From assembly GCA_030760725.1 (NCBI GenBank), contig JASWHV010000002.1, positions 61,311,900-61,375,899 on the forward strand: a stretch of 64,000 bases of DNA. The letters run 5' to 3'. Shown piece by piece: positions 10,601 through 19,701 of the stretch. Position 1 is the stretch's first letter. The number at the start of each line of letters is the position of its first letter. The DNA is from Neostapfia colusana (Eukaryota > Streptophyta > Magnoliopsida > Poales > Poaceae). The position numbers and the translations under genes are program-made. The notes beneath the pieces are model-generated. The model did not search any database. It saw only the letters and a program-made list of their open reading frames with translations, and was not told the origin of the DNA.

Positions 10601-11643
10601 TTGGGCGTGACAACCTCCTTGTTGGGCTGTCCACGGGAGCCCGAAGTGCGGCGGCTTTAGGTTTCTGAACGGGACTCTCGGTATAGCCAAGATCAACCGG
10701 TTTTAGCCGAGTTCTAGTGACGGGGAAGAAGGAGGAAGGTTCCTAGTACCTTGCCGTAGCTCTGGATGAAGCAGGGTGGCTGTGATCGGGGCTCTCCGAT
10801 CAGTTCCGAGCGGCGGAGGGAAAATCCTGTTCTGCGTTCTTGCGAGGGAAAACGGCGAGGGGGCTTCGGAAGAGCTGTGGAGCGCCTTAAGAAGGGCCCG
10901 GCACCGACCTGCGCCCGCGCGTGGCCAAGCTGCTGGTGGCGCGGCGGTCTCCCTTGGTGGCGATCGCTGCTGAAGCCCGAAGACCCGAGTGAGAAAGTCC
11001 CAGTCGGTTGAATCACTTCAGTGGCCGACATGTGGGTCCCACTTTCATTTTTAAACCCTGAACTTAACTCCATGCCACTGTTGTAAACAGTAAGCCCTAA
11101 AATGCCCATGGTAATTTGGATTATTCACCCCTGAGCCATTTGAATTAGTTAGAATTCAAATTGGGTTTGGTTTGACTGAATTTCAGCACATGTTCAGTTT
11201 GAAATTCAAATAAAGTTTGAATTTGCTACACTTAGCTCATGTCAAGACCAACTCCAAATGGAGTGAAAATTGGTGTGTGAGCTCACAAAAATGTGCTGAG
11301 TAAGAATATGTCTCCTACTTTTGAAGCCATGGGTAAAACACAGTTTGAATTTGGGTTCAAACTACCCTCTTTTATGCTATACCCAAAAGGACCTCAAAAA
11401 GGTTTTGAATTTGGGTGAAACTTGGCATGGACATTCCTAGCATGGTGTAGGAGTTGTTTAAATGTCCAGCCCCTATGTGATGTATGTGGGAAATGCCCCT
11501 TTTTCATCTTGCGAGTTTATTCTCTAATGAGTATGTTGATAATGGTTACTTGCTCTTCAAATGTGTTCATCAACTATCTTCAAATGGGGTGTGTGTGTGT
11601 GGTGATGGACACTTTGAATGTGTCAAAAACTGAGGCCTTTACA
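7632..11643 (-). repeat. G1 5' LTR (4012 bp)
   Basis: Bounded by TGACACGACC at 7632 (element 3' end of the LTR) and CCTTTACA at 11643 (element start TGTAAAGG). The termini are TG...CA on the element strand. It contains a GC-rich block (about 9790-10990) flanked by AT-rich DNA, and a short motif at 8297-8334 (GTGAACAA..GGTACTC.. then CGCGAGGGACGGCGA) that recurs in the LTRs of G2 and G3. Reading frames in the GC-rich block are on both strands and share no frame with related LTRs, so I treat them as non-coding. No second LTR is present to date the insertion. Confidence 0.8.
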
Positions 11644-11969
11644 TCATCAAGAGGGCGATTAAAATTGTTATGACAGTCATTGTAATTATAATGATTATTA
11701 CCTCCCATACCTCGTAGATAAAGTGGAAGTTGTGGTTGATTGTTATGATCTTCCATATTATAAGCACCGTCTTCACGATCTTCAGCGAGAGGCTGCCACG
11801 CCTCAAGAGTATTCATCCGAACACCAAGATCGGCAAGTTGGCGATTCAAGGTCGTCAATGACGCCTCTGTCGATGCTTGGGTTTTGGTGAACATATCTGT
11901 CATTTCACTCATCATGTCACGAAACTCAGCATTTTGAACACATTCATCATCCCTTTTATCTTCTGCCAT
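11644..11969 (-). pseudogene. C1 gag N-terminus, interrupted by G1
   Basis: An open frame begins with MAEDKRDDECV at 11969 and runs about 109 codons to the G1 junction. The last C1-encoded residues are NRPLDD; beyond them the reading is G1 LTR. It shows a helical, Thr/Leu-rich segment, then an acidic/Asn-rich linker (NMEDHNNQP...YNYND), the usual look of a gypsy gag N-terminus before the capsid domain. No zinc knuckle remains. The identification as gag rests on position after the PBS and leader, and on composition. Confidence 0.55.
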
Positions 11970-13244
11970 TGTTAGTAGTAAACAAAAGACAACAAAAATA
12001 TGTTATCCCTATCAACTACAAAGGATAGTGGCAATGTGAAAAGTGGAAGGAAGGAAACAATCTCTCTCTCTCTCTCTCAAGCGTCTTACCACGTTCTTAC
12101 AAGTGTTCTTACCGACACAGCAGGTGGTAAATGGTGGACGGTGAGAACCAATGAAGCGTGGAGTGATTGCAAAGGTACCTGTTCTGCTCAAGAGGAAAAG
12201 TGGAGCTTGGATGGCATAATATGGTGGCTAATAAGAAAAAAAAATTGTTAACAGCAAACAAAGTTGAATAAGTATTCAATGTAGGAACTGTTACTAGTTA
12301 ACAAGTGTTCTAGGCCTAGCACAATACAAAGCAGTAGAAAGGCAAATAGAAAATCAGAAAGATATAACCAAGAAGTGTATAGGCCAACTGTTTTCAAGTG
12401 TGTGCTGTCAATGCTTTAATATCTGTGCTCTCTTCACTATATTTTTTTTAATATTTTTTTGATATTTTTTGTTTACTCGAGAGCATGAAAATAGAAAGCA
12501 CACAGCTTTGCAGCTCAATTGGATGTAATATGTCGACTACAGAAAATCAGGAAGATTCTTTAAAAATAGGGCTGAAACTTCGGAGGCCGGATAGTCTATC
12601 ATCCGAGGGAAATTTGGCCAAACAAATTTCACTGAACACGGCAAAGCTGCAGAAAATCGGTTGCGAAATTTCGACTAGATCAATTTAAAAAAAAATCGCC
12701 CAATTTCGAGTTCGTATGCAAAAGTTATGGCCGTTTTAAGGTAGGCTACCTGAGTTACTGTTTTTATGTTGATTCAACCTCGGTTTTGAAAAAGATCTCG
12801 CAATAGGATGTGAAAAACAATTGGAATTTAGCAACAAAGAATTATGGGATGTTGTGTGATGAATCAAGGAGGACTGGCACAATGGTTTGTCACCATTTGT
12901 AGGGCTGGCGATGTGGGAGTTCACGCAAGGCGACTAGCTAGGGCAAACCGATGATCTTGTTGGCTCGGTTTGTTGTTTAGGGATTGTGGAATAGGTGAGA
13001 AGCAAGAAAAAAAAGGAAGAAAAATGATAACTACGACCCAAAAACACAATGCTAAACCAGCAACAAGACTCGACCACACGAATGCAAACTCAACAATGCA
13101 AACTGAAAAATGAAACTTGCAGGCACTATGGTCTAGGAATCGGTAAACACGATATGATTCTTTTGTGGCTTTTTCTGTGGACTCTAGGTATGAAAAATAA
13201 AAACTAATCTAGTGGGAAATCAAAGTACCTCACGGGCAACCTGA
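11970..13244 (-). other. C1 leader
   Basis: Non-coding stretch between primer site and gag. It includes a (CT)n microsatellite at about 12060-12078 and AT-rich runs near 12440-12470. Small frames here show no domain. I see nothing else. Confidence 0.5.
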
Positions 13245-13256
13245 GCTCTGATACTA
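13245..13256 (-). promoter_or_regulatory. C1 primer-binding site
   Basis: The plus strand is GCTCTGATACTA, so the element strand is TAGTATCAGAGC, one base off the initiator tRNA-Met complement found in the other elements. It is two bases from the LTR edge at 13259. Confidence 0.7.
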
Positions 13257-13258
13257 AA

Positions 13259-14146
13259 TGATGAGTAGTTTAGGCCCGATCTTCCGAAAGGTAGGTCAAT
13301 TGAAGTGGAGATCTCGATGTTGATGATCCAAGGCACTCGAGCAGACCCGAATACCCCTGCAATCACAACACCACTTCTCCGTTGGTTATCAACCGTGCTT
13401 CACACGCTTGACCTTGCCAAGAAGGCTATCCCTGCAGGTGCAACCGAGAACACAAGCAAGAACGATGAAGATGCAATCTGAAATTGCGAAATTGGGGCCT
13501 CACAAAACGTAGAACGGTGAAAGTGTTTAATCTAAGCAAAACCCACCGAATATGGCCAGCGGCTGCAGTAATTAAAGGCTAGGGTTCGTCCATAAAACCC
13601 TTAGACGCGTCCCTAATGGACTCATACGGGATACAAGGCCCAAAAGCCCAATACGGTGGTGCAACACCGGACGGATTTCCAAATTTGAATTGTTTCGACA
13701 ATTCCCATTGACCTGGAGAATTATAATATGGGACCAGAACCATTGGAAAGTTTATCTTCTCATATTTCCATGCATATGTAGAACGTCAAAAACGGAGTCC
13801 GTATGCATCCTGGGCGTCCGTTTTAAGATAGACTGCTCCTGGACTCCGAGTTGAACTCGAGTCCGAGTTGGCGACTGTTTCCATCAACTTGTGGACATCC
13901 CATCTGGTTCTCCACATCCCCAAATCCTCCTCCCTTTACTTGTTGATCATGTCCATCATTCCTAATAACAATTAAATCATTAAATAGCAATCCATTCTCA
14001 AACTCACATGGGTAGGAAATTAGGAACGAGTTCACCTGCTGATTTAGTAACCGTGCTTCATCTGCTGATTTAGTAACTGTGCTCGTGCTCTTGTGATTGG
14101 TCCTTGTGTATCAATGTGAGTATCCTCTGTTGTGATGTCCTCATCA
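13259..14146 (-). repeat. C1 5' LTR (888 bp)
   Basis: The plus strand begins TGATGAGTAG and ends CCTCATCA, so the ends are inverted TGATGA/TCATCA. The PBS lies just outside 13259 and A1 LTR sequence resumes just outside 14146, which fixes both edges. The start of the LTR on the element strand is protein-coding-like (next entry). Confidence 0.75.
13823..14146 (-). pseudogene. C1 polyprotein C-terminal tail encoded in the LTR
   Basis: From 14143 the element strand reads DEDITTEDTHIDTQ, then GPITRARAQLLNQQ. This is the tail motif of the pol product in many plant chromoviruses, and it matches GPITRSRAKQLQQ in C2. A duplication of about 27 bp (two copies of GCAC.GTTACTAAATCAGCAG, near 14040-14095) introduces a stop. 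After it, a frame of similar type continues (NSFLISYPCEFENG...) to a stop at 13823. In a complete element this segment would lie in the 3' LTR and extend pol; in this 5' copy it is not downstream of pol. Confidence 0.65.
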
Positions 14147-15095
14147 CCTGGGCTCCTTTTTCCGCAGAGACAAGCTCCAGTTGTGCCGCGTGTCAGGCGG
14201 ACGAGACCTCCCTCTCCTGCAGAGGCGAGCTCCGCGTGCGCCACGCGTCCTGGCGGGCGGGACCTGCCTATCCCCAAGGGTGATCTCCATGTGCGCCACG
14301 TGTCTGGTGGGTTGGGACCTCCCCTCTCAACAGAGTCAAGCTCCAGGAATGCCACGTGTCAGTCCCAGACCTCCCCTCTCTTCGGATGTAGCTCTGAATG
14401 TGCCACGTGTCAGTGCCGGACCTCCCCTCTCTTCGGAGGTGGTTCCAGATGTGCCACGTGTCCTAGCAGCGCCAGACTTCCTTTCTTCTCAGAGACGGGC
14501 ACTGAGGTTGACATGTGTCCAATAGTGACGGACCTCCCAGAGATGAGCTCCTGAGGTGACACGTGTCCGGTAGTGTCGGACCTCCCGGAGGTGAGGTCTG
14601 GAGGTGACACGTGTCTAGTAGGACCGGACCTCTCGGAGGTGTGCTCCGAGAGCGACACATGTCTAGCGGGGCCGGACCTCTCAGAGGTGAGCTCCGAGAG
14701 TGACACGTGTCCCACGCGGCTAGTCCTCTCTCTTCCACGGTGACTAGCTCCGGTGACGACACGTGTCCTGTGGAACTGGACCTCGCTTCTCCGCAGAGGT
14801 TAGCTCCGGGGGCAACACGTGTCGCATGGGGTCGGACCTCGCCCTCTACCGTAGGCACGAGCCCCGAGCCTGCCACGTAGCCAGTTTAGCGGCGGACCTC
14901 TCCCCTTATTCAGGGATGAGCTCCGGACGCACCACGTGGCCAGCGGCCACGGAAATTTTCTACAGCGCTCCTCGGCAAACTGGAATTTGCTCTTTTTGGC
15001 TATCTTCCTAATATTTTCTCTGTTTCTACTTATTTTAAAATATTTTCTACATCAAACTATGAATACATGCAGAAACCAAAAATGAGGGTGTCACA
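14147..15095 (-). repeat. A1 partial 3' LTR
   Basis: Matches the right-hand ~950 bp of the complete A1 LTR (about 17670-18610). It ends GAGGGTGTCACA at 15095 and is broken on the left by C1. It contains an array of about 14-16 G-box units (14160-14960), spaced roughly 50-60 bp, with cores such as GACACGTGTC or GCCACGTGTC alternating with CTCCGAGAGGTCCG-like segments. Open frames of 80-140 codons run through the array on both strands because the unit is often a multiple of three; they are not genes. Confidence 0.75.
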
Positions 15096-15208
15096 CAATG
15101 CCAATATATGCATTTTATCTAATCTTGCATCCTATGGTCAACGTGGCTTGTAATACCAATCTGTTACTAGGGGTGCGTCCTACAGTCAACGTGGCTCTGA
15201 TACCAATC
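15096..15208 (-). other. A1 internal remnant with primer site and a second PBS-like repeat
   Basis: Only 113 bp lie between the two LTRs. On the element strand it begins with TGGTATCAGAGC (15205-15194), followed by CACGTTGACTGTAGGA. It then repeats as ATTGGTATTACAAGCC with the same GTTGACCATAGGA tail, and ends ATTGGCATTG right at the 3' LTR. These are the same units as the PBS array in A2. The leader beyond the array, gag and pol are all deleted. Confidence 0.75.
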
Positions 15209-17438
15209 TGTGACGCCCTGGTTCTAAGAGGAAACCTCCCTGAACCGAGACTGATTCGTATGTCTGCCAGGATGTTCATCACACATACACATATAATCCA
15301 CAAACTGAATTTCAGAATAATACCACGAATAACAGGGTTTATTACAATGTTTCATGAGTCTTGGAATCATTCTAGCAGCGGAAGTCTTATCTTAGCAGTG
15401 GAAGTCTTTATTCTATCAGCGGAAATCTTTATTCTAGCAGCGAAAGTCTTCTAAACTATTGCGGAAGCAAACTAAGCAGCAGCAGCAGCTCCATCTCTAC
15501 TCCATCCCCACAGGCAAGTTGACGGTGGATCACACTCCTAATACTCCACGTGGTCTTCATAGTACTCCTCTCCTGTTGCTGATGATGTATGATAATGCAA
15601 GTTTGAGTACATGACGTACTCAGCAGGTGCCAGAAAATATGATATGTAGCTCACAGCAAGGTAGTTATAAAAAGGCTCATTGCATAACAGCAAAGTTTAT
15701 TTCACAAATCATGATAAAAACAGCAACTAGCTTTAAAAGAATGTAATCCCAACATGTATTTAAATATTAACATACCTCCATCATGATTCACCGCTTTTCA
15801 TATCCCATCCGAAGATTTATCTTTCTCAACTTTCCTCATGCTCATGAATACCATCTCGTATTCACTACCATCTCATCTCATATTCAACTCCGTCTCGTAC
15901 CGAGACCAATGCTCATTGCCATGACTCAACAGTCATGCAACCAATCTCATTACCCGGACTCAACAGTCCCGAATACCAAATCCAAAGACCAAACCAAAAC
16001 CAAACCAATTACCATCCCAATAGCCATTCCATCTAATCATGGAAGTTGGCCAGGCGCTTGTGACCAGAAGCACGGCTATCATGATAGTTTTACACTCTGC
16101 AGAGGTGGCACCACTTTACCCACATGTTTGTGATTTCGTCACCCGTCCGCGACTGCAGAACCTCCATTATACCAGTACACAACCATCGGTGTATGGTCAA
16201 GAGATCACAAAATAACCTTTAAAAGGGGCTACTAGATGTATGGACTCACTAAGGTTTCACCGGCAGGCTAGAATCTACAATTTTCCCACCCACGGGTCCC
16301 CTCTTGTGCCATGCAGTTCCCAGGGCAGTCCTCACTCGACTCCCATTCCCCTCGCCTTCCACGGTCCATAACAATCTAGTAACTTACCTAATTACTCAGC
16401 TAAGCCGCACCCATACTTGGCCTTGTGGTGGCACTGTTATCCTGGCATGTGCTCGCATGAACCGGTCCTTAGATCTACGACAAGTAACCACCATCTCATT
16501 GTACCTCATTCACAAACCAAGCATGCCTAGTTCTCCCTCCGATTGATGTTCATTAACAATATCCATTTCACATTAACATTATTCAAACGAGTGCAGTTAG
16601 CTAGACACATTCTATCGCTTCCCATAATCCCATAGATTAGCGAAGCAAAAAGCAAAAACCGACCATACCCGACTCATAAACTTTCCCGGCGACAAGGGAG
16701 GTTAACAAAACTAGTAAACTTCCTATGAAAGGGTTTCCCATCAAGTTGACTCAAGCACACACACCTTTTCGCAAACAAAGAGTTTTCCAAAAACATGGGA
16801 TCAATATGGTAAAGGGGCACTTGCCTTGTTCTTGCGGCTTCTGTTGCTCTGGGATCTCGAATTCCTGGTGCTGAAATCCCTCGTATACAGCTCCCAGAGC
16901 TTGTTCCTCTATTTATGATCACGCACATACAAGGTTCACAGCAATCAATTATCATGCACAAACTTTATTCAAGATGCAATGATGCATATGCATGCTAATC
17001 CTATGATGCAGCTTTTTATTAGATCGGTTTGTACGTGTTCTTGCATGTTTGCATGGGTTTGCATGGGGTTTTACGATGAACAGAGGTGTAAAGATCAAAT
17101 GTGGACGTTGCGATGATCTTGACTCCAGATCAAACCGATCAACACGTGATCTGTTGAAAAATCTTATGTTCGAAGGGATCGAAGAACAGATGCAAAGAAA
17201 ACGCGATGCTGTCGTAAGGTGGTATTGGAAACCTACCTTGCTTCTTTCGGGTCCTCCCTCCTAGCAAAAACAGATCGTCGTGGCTTTCTTCCGGCTGCGG
17301 CGATCATGTCTGGGCTTGTCGGCGGTCTCTTCGGTGGTCAGTCTCCAGCGAAGGTGTTTAGCTCGGCGAGTTGGGGGCTAGGGCTTCTAAGTTGTCGGCT
17401 TAGAAAAGATGTTACGACCAAGGGGTTGTTTCGGGTTC

Positions 17439-17446
17439 TATTTATA
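17439..17446 (-). promoter_or_regulatory. A1 LTR TATA box
   Basis: TATAAATA on the element strand, followed by GAACCC. It is conserved at the equivalent place in A2 (38343-38350 and 54412-54419). It lies about 190 bp downstream of the G-box array, as expected for an LTR promoter with an upstream enhancer. Confidence 0.65.
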
Positions 17447-17639
17447 CGAGGGAAACGAAGAGTCCTACTCTGATCGAAATTCGAATAAGAGTCCTATTCA
17501 AATTGTTTTTCAATCTTAACAACTTATCTTTAATTGATTTGGTGCGGTAGCAACGTGGAATTCGTGTCGATTTCCTTCCGTGTCGGTATTCCCGTGCGTA
17601 CAGAAGCAAAAACCGCTTCAGATCTCGTCACCTTTGCGG

Positions 17640-18460
17640 TGATGATCTCCGGACGCTCCATGTGTCCTGCGGGGACCTGCGCTCCCTTTTCCGCAGAGAC
17701 AAGCCCCGGTTGTGCCACGTGTCAGGCGGGCGAGACCTCCCTCTTCATCAGAGGTGAGCTCCGCGTGCGCCACACGTCCTGGCGGGCGAGACCTCCATCT
17801 CCCTTAGAGGCGAGCTCCGCGTACACCACGTGTCAGCGCTGGACCTCCCCTCTCTTCGGAGGTGGCTCCGAATGTGCCATGTGTCAGTGCCAGACCGAAC
17901 CCTCTTCGGAGGTGAGCTCCGATAGTGCCACGTGTTTGAGCCGGAATTTCTTTCTGTTCAGTAATGAGCTCCGAGGTTGACACGTGGCCAACAGTGACGG
18001 ACCTCCCGGAGGTGAGCTCCGAGGTCCACACGTGTCCATCAGCGTCAGACAACCCGGAGATGAGCTCCGGAGGTGACACGTGTCCGGTAGTGTCGGACCT
18101 CCCGGAGGCGAGCTCCGGAGGTGACACGTGTCTAGTAGGACCGGACCTCTCGGAGGTGAGCTCCGAGAGTGACACGTGTCCTGCGGGTCGGACCTCTCGG
18201 AGAAAAGCTCTGAGAGCGACACGTGTCCTGCGCGGCTGGTCCTCTCTTTTCCCCAGCGACTAGCTCCGAAGGCGGCACGTGTCCTGCGGGGCTGGCCTCG
18301 CTCCTCCGCAGAGGCTTGCTCCGGGGCAACATGTGTCCCACGGGGTCGGACATCGCCCCATCCGCAGAGACGAGCCCCGAGCTTGCCACATAGCCAGTTA
18401 ATGGCGGACCTCTCCCCCTTTTGCGGGGATGAGCTCCGAAGGCGCCATGTGGCCAGCGGG
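17640..18460 (-). repeat. G-box tandem array in A1 LTR
   Basis: About 16 degenerate units averaging near 51-57 bp. Each carries a CACGTG-type core, most often GACACGTGTC, with variants GCCACGTGTC and CATGTG, plus a CTCCGGAGGTGAGCTCCG-like self-complementary segment. CACGTG is the binding core of plant bZIP and bHLH factors (G-box/ABRE). The array sits directly upstream of the TATA box, so an enhancer role is a reasonable inference. Confidence 0.75.
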
Positions 18461-18610
18461 CCGCGGAAATTGTCTTTGGCGCTCTTTGTGGATTGGATTT
18501 GACTCTTTTTGGCTATCTTTTTTATTCCTTTTCTGTTTCAACTTCTTTAAAAATGTTTTTCTACATATAAAATATGAATGCATGCAGGAATCGAAATTGA
18601 GGGTGTCACA

Positions 18611-19247
18611 CTAATCCTCAAAGATTTCATCCTTTTAGGGTTAGAATATGTGGCGAGATGTGAATTTTGGGCTCTTGGAAGGTGTGACAGCGCAGGGGGT
18701 CGAGAGTTGTGGTAGTATGTCCGTACACCTCTATTTATACTAGGGTTTCCAAAGGTTACCGTTAGGGTTTGCGATGTCCGGACTAAACCATGGTGGACTC
18801 CGGACTAGTCCGGTGTGCGGCGTTTGGAAAACTCTAAGTGTTGTGAGATACCGGACTAGTCCGTAAGACTGCGGACTAGTCCGTTGTCTACTCAGAGACA
18901 AATCGGACTAGTCCGGTCCATATCGGACTAGTCCGTTTTCTAGTCAGAGAGAAATCGGACTAGTCCAGTTGATATCGGACTAGTCCGCACATGCTGATTT
19001 TTGTGCAGTTAGTGTGATTTCTTTCACTTGAGCTCTTGGGGTGTGTTTCTCCAATACACTCCATACTAAGTAATCTAATCTTTTCATCTCCTGAGCTCTT
19101 ATCATTTTAGATCCTCATTCTCTTTTCTTTTTGCGCTTTCTTCCTAATTTCTTTAAAAACCTGCGCTCATCTCAACGATTTTGTTAGGGTCTCATTGTTT
19201 GTCATAAATCAACCAAAACCCACAAGGGATGCCTAGATGCACTTTCA
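18611..19247 (-). repeat. S1 3' LTR, truncated
   Basis: Begins (element strand) TGAAAGTGCATCTAGGCATC at 19247 after the purine tract, and is interrupted at 18611 by A1. It contains a TATA-like TATAAATA (18739-18732) and a cluster of the palindrome CGGACTAGTCCG and near copies between 18780 and 18990. Related palindromes recur at 21340-21845. Confidence 0.6.
18780..18990. repeat. cluster of CGGACTAGTCCG palindromes
   Basis: At least eight copies or near copies of the 12-bp palindrome CGGACTAGTCCG in about 200 bp, some separated by a ~35-bp unit (TATCGGACTAGTCCG ... CAGAGA). Similar CCGGACtGTCCGG-type palindromes are common in grass copia LTRs; their function is not established. Confidence 0.7.
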
Positions 19248-19264
19248 ATCTCCCCCTTTTTGGT
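19248..19264 (-). promoter_or_regulatory. S1 polypurine tract next to the 3' LTR
   Basis: On the element strand, CACCAAAAAGGGGGAGAT lies immediately before the LTR start. It would prime plus-strand DNA synthesis. A second similar tract (GCCAAAGGGGGAGAG) lies about 380 bp upstream, right after the extra ORF. Confidence 0.65.
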
Positions 19265-19701
19265 GATTGATGACAACCAATTGAGATCACACAAATATGA
19301 TAAAAAATTCAGATTTTCATAAAGTGTGCACAAATGAGCTTTGAGCAAAATAGGCAATGTAGACATAAGACATATGTGCACTCTTTATAGTGGGGTGCAA
19401 AACTATGTGTTTGAGCAATAATTTTGATGTGAATGTCATAATAAGAATAATCATAATATCATCAAGTCTCAAGCCTACATAGCAGTTTTAAACGTACACC
19501 ATTAATAATAAGCATAACATAGTCATCATTTCACAGCACATGTCCAAAAGCATAATGATAACATAAGTTTACAAAAGCCCACTTCTTAAACTAGGACACA
19601 AAAAGAAGAACCTACGACCTAAGACTTCCCCTCAATCTCTCCCCCTTTGGCATCAAGGCACCAAAAAGAAGAAGAGGAGGGATCTACTTGTCATCGCCGG
19701 C

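Larger units (their letters stand above)
2315..11643 (-). mobile_element. G1: Ty3/gypsy retrotransposon, Tekay/Del-like, 3'-truncated
   Basis: Read on the minus strand: a 4.0-kb 5' LTR (11643-7632), primer site (7627-7616), a 1.5-kb leader, then gag-protease-RT-RNase H and the start of integrase, ending abruptly near 2315. The rest of integrase, the chromodomain, the polypurine tract and the 3' LTR are absent. The right edge interrupts the gag frame of C1 at 11643/11644, so G1 inserted into C1; the presumed 5-bp target copy is TCATC (11644-11648). The left target copy cannot be seen. Placement with G2 and G3 rests on near-identical RT/RNase H motifs and shared LTR and leader modules; the Tekay/Del name is inferred. 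Confidence 0.85.
11644..14146 (-). mobile_element. C1: Ty3/gypsy fragment with coding sequence in its LTR
   Basis: Read on the minus strand: an 888-bp LTR (14146-13259), primer site (13256-13245), a leader and the first ~109 codons of gag, cut at 11643 by the LTR of G1. The rest of C1 is not in the window. It inserted in the 3' LTR of A1: A1 similarity resumes at 14147, and CCTGG (14147-14151) would be one target copy. The architecture matches C2, with the polyprotein tail inside the LTR. Confidence 0.7.
14147..18610 (-). mobile_element. A1: LTR retrotransposon reduced to two LTRs
   Basis: Minus-strand element of the family defined by LTRs starting TGTGACACCCTC and ending GGGCGTCACA. It consists of a partial 3' LTR (15095-14147, cut by C1), only 113 bp of internal DNA, and a complete 5' LTR (18610-15209). 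All genes are lost. The right flank (CTAAT from 18611) is SIRE-like LTR sequence. Ty3/gypsy is inferred from the gag of its relative A2. Confidence 0.8.
15209..18610 (-). repeat. A1 5' LTR (3402 bp)
   Basis: Plus-strand ends are TGTGACGCCC (15209) and GAGGGTGTCACA (18610). The PBS lies 3 bp outside 15209. On the element strand the order is: short U3 start, G-box array (18460-17640), TATA box (17446-17439), then a long transcribed leader. Open frames in the array are repeat-driven. The A2 LTRs match it along most of their length, except for indels. Confidence 0.8.

Noticed and set aside
14132..14876. Repeat proteins of 100-148 residues across the G-box arrays
   Set aside because: They arise because unit length is often near a multiple of three. 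All six frames show similar repeats, so they are not evidence of coding.
14160..14960. CRISPR-like regularly spaced repeats
   Set aside because: The units are degenerate, contain the G-box core within a larger tandem unit, sit inside LTRs with TATA and PBS signals, and recur in several LTR copies. There are no unique spacers and no cas genes, and the context is a plant genome.
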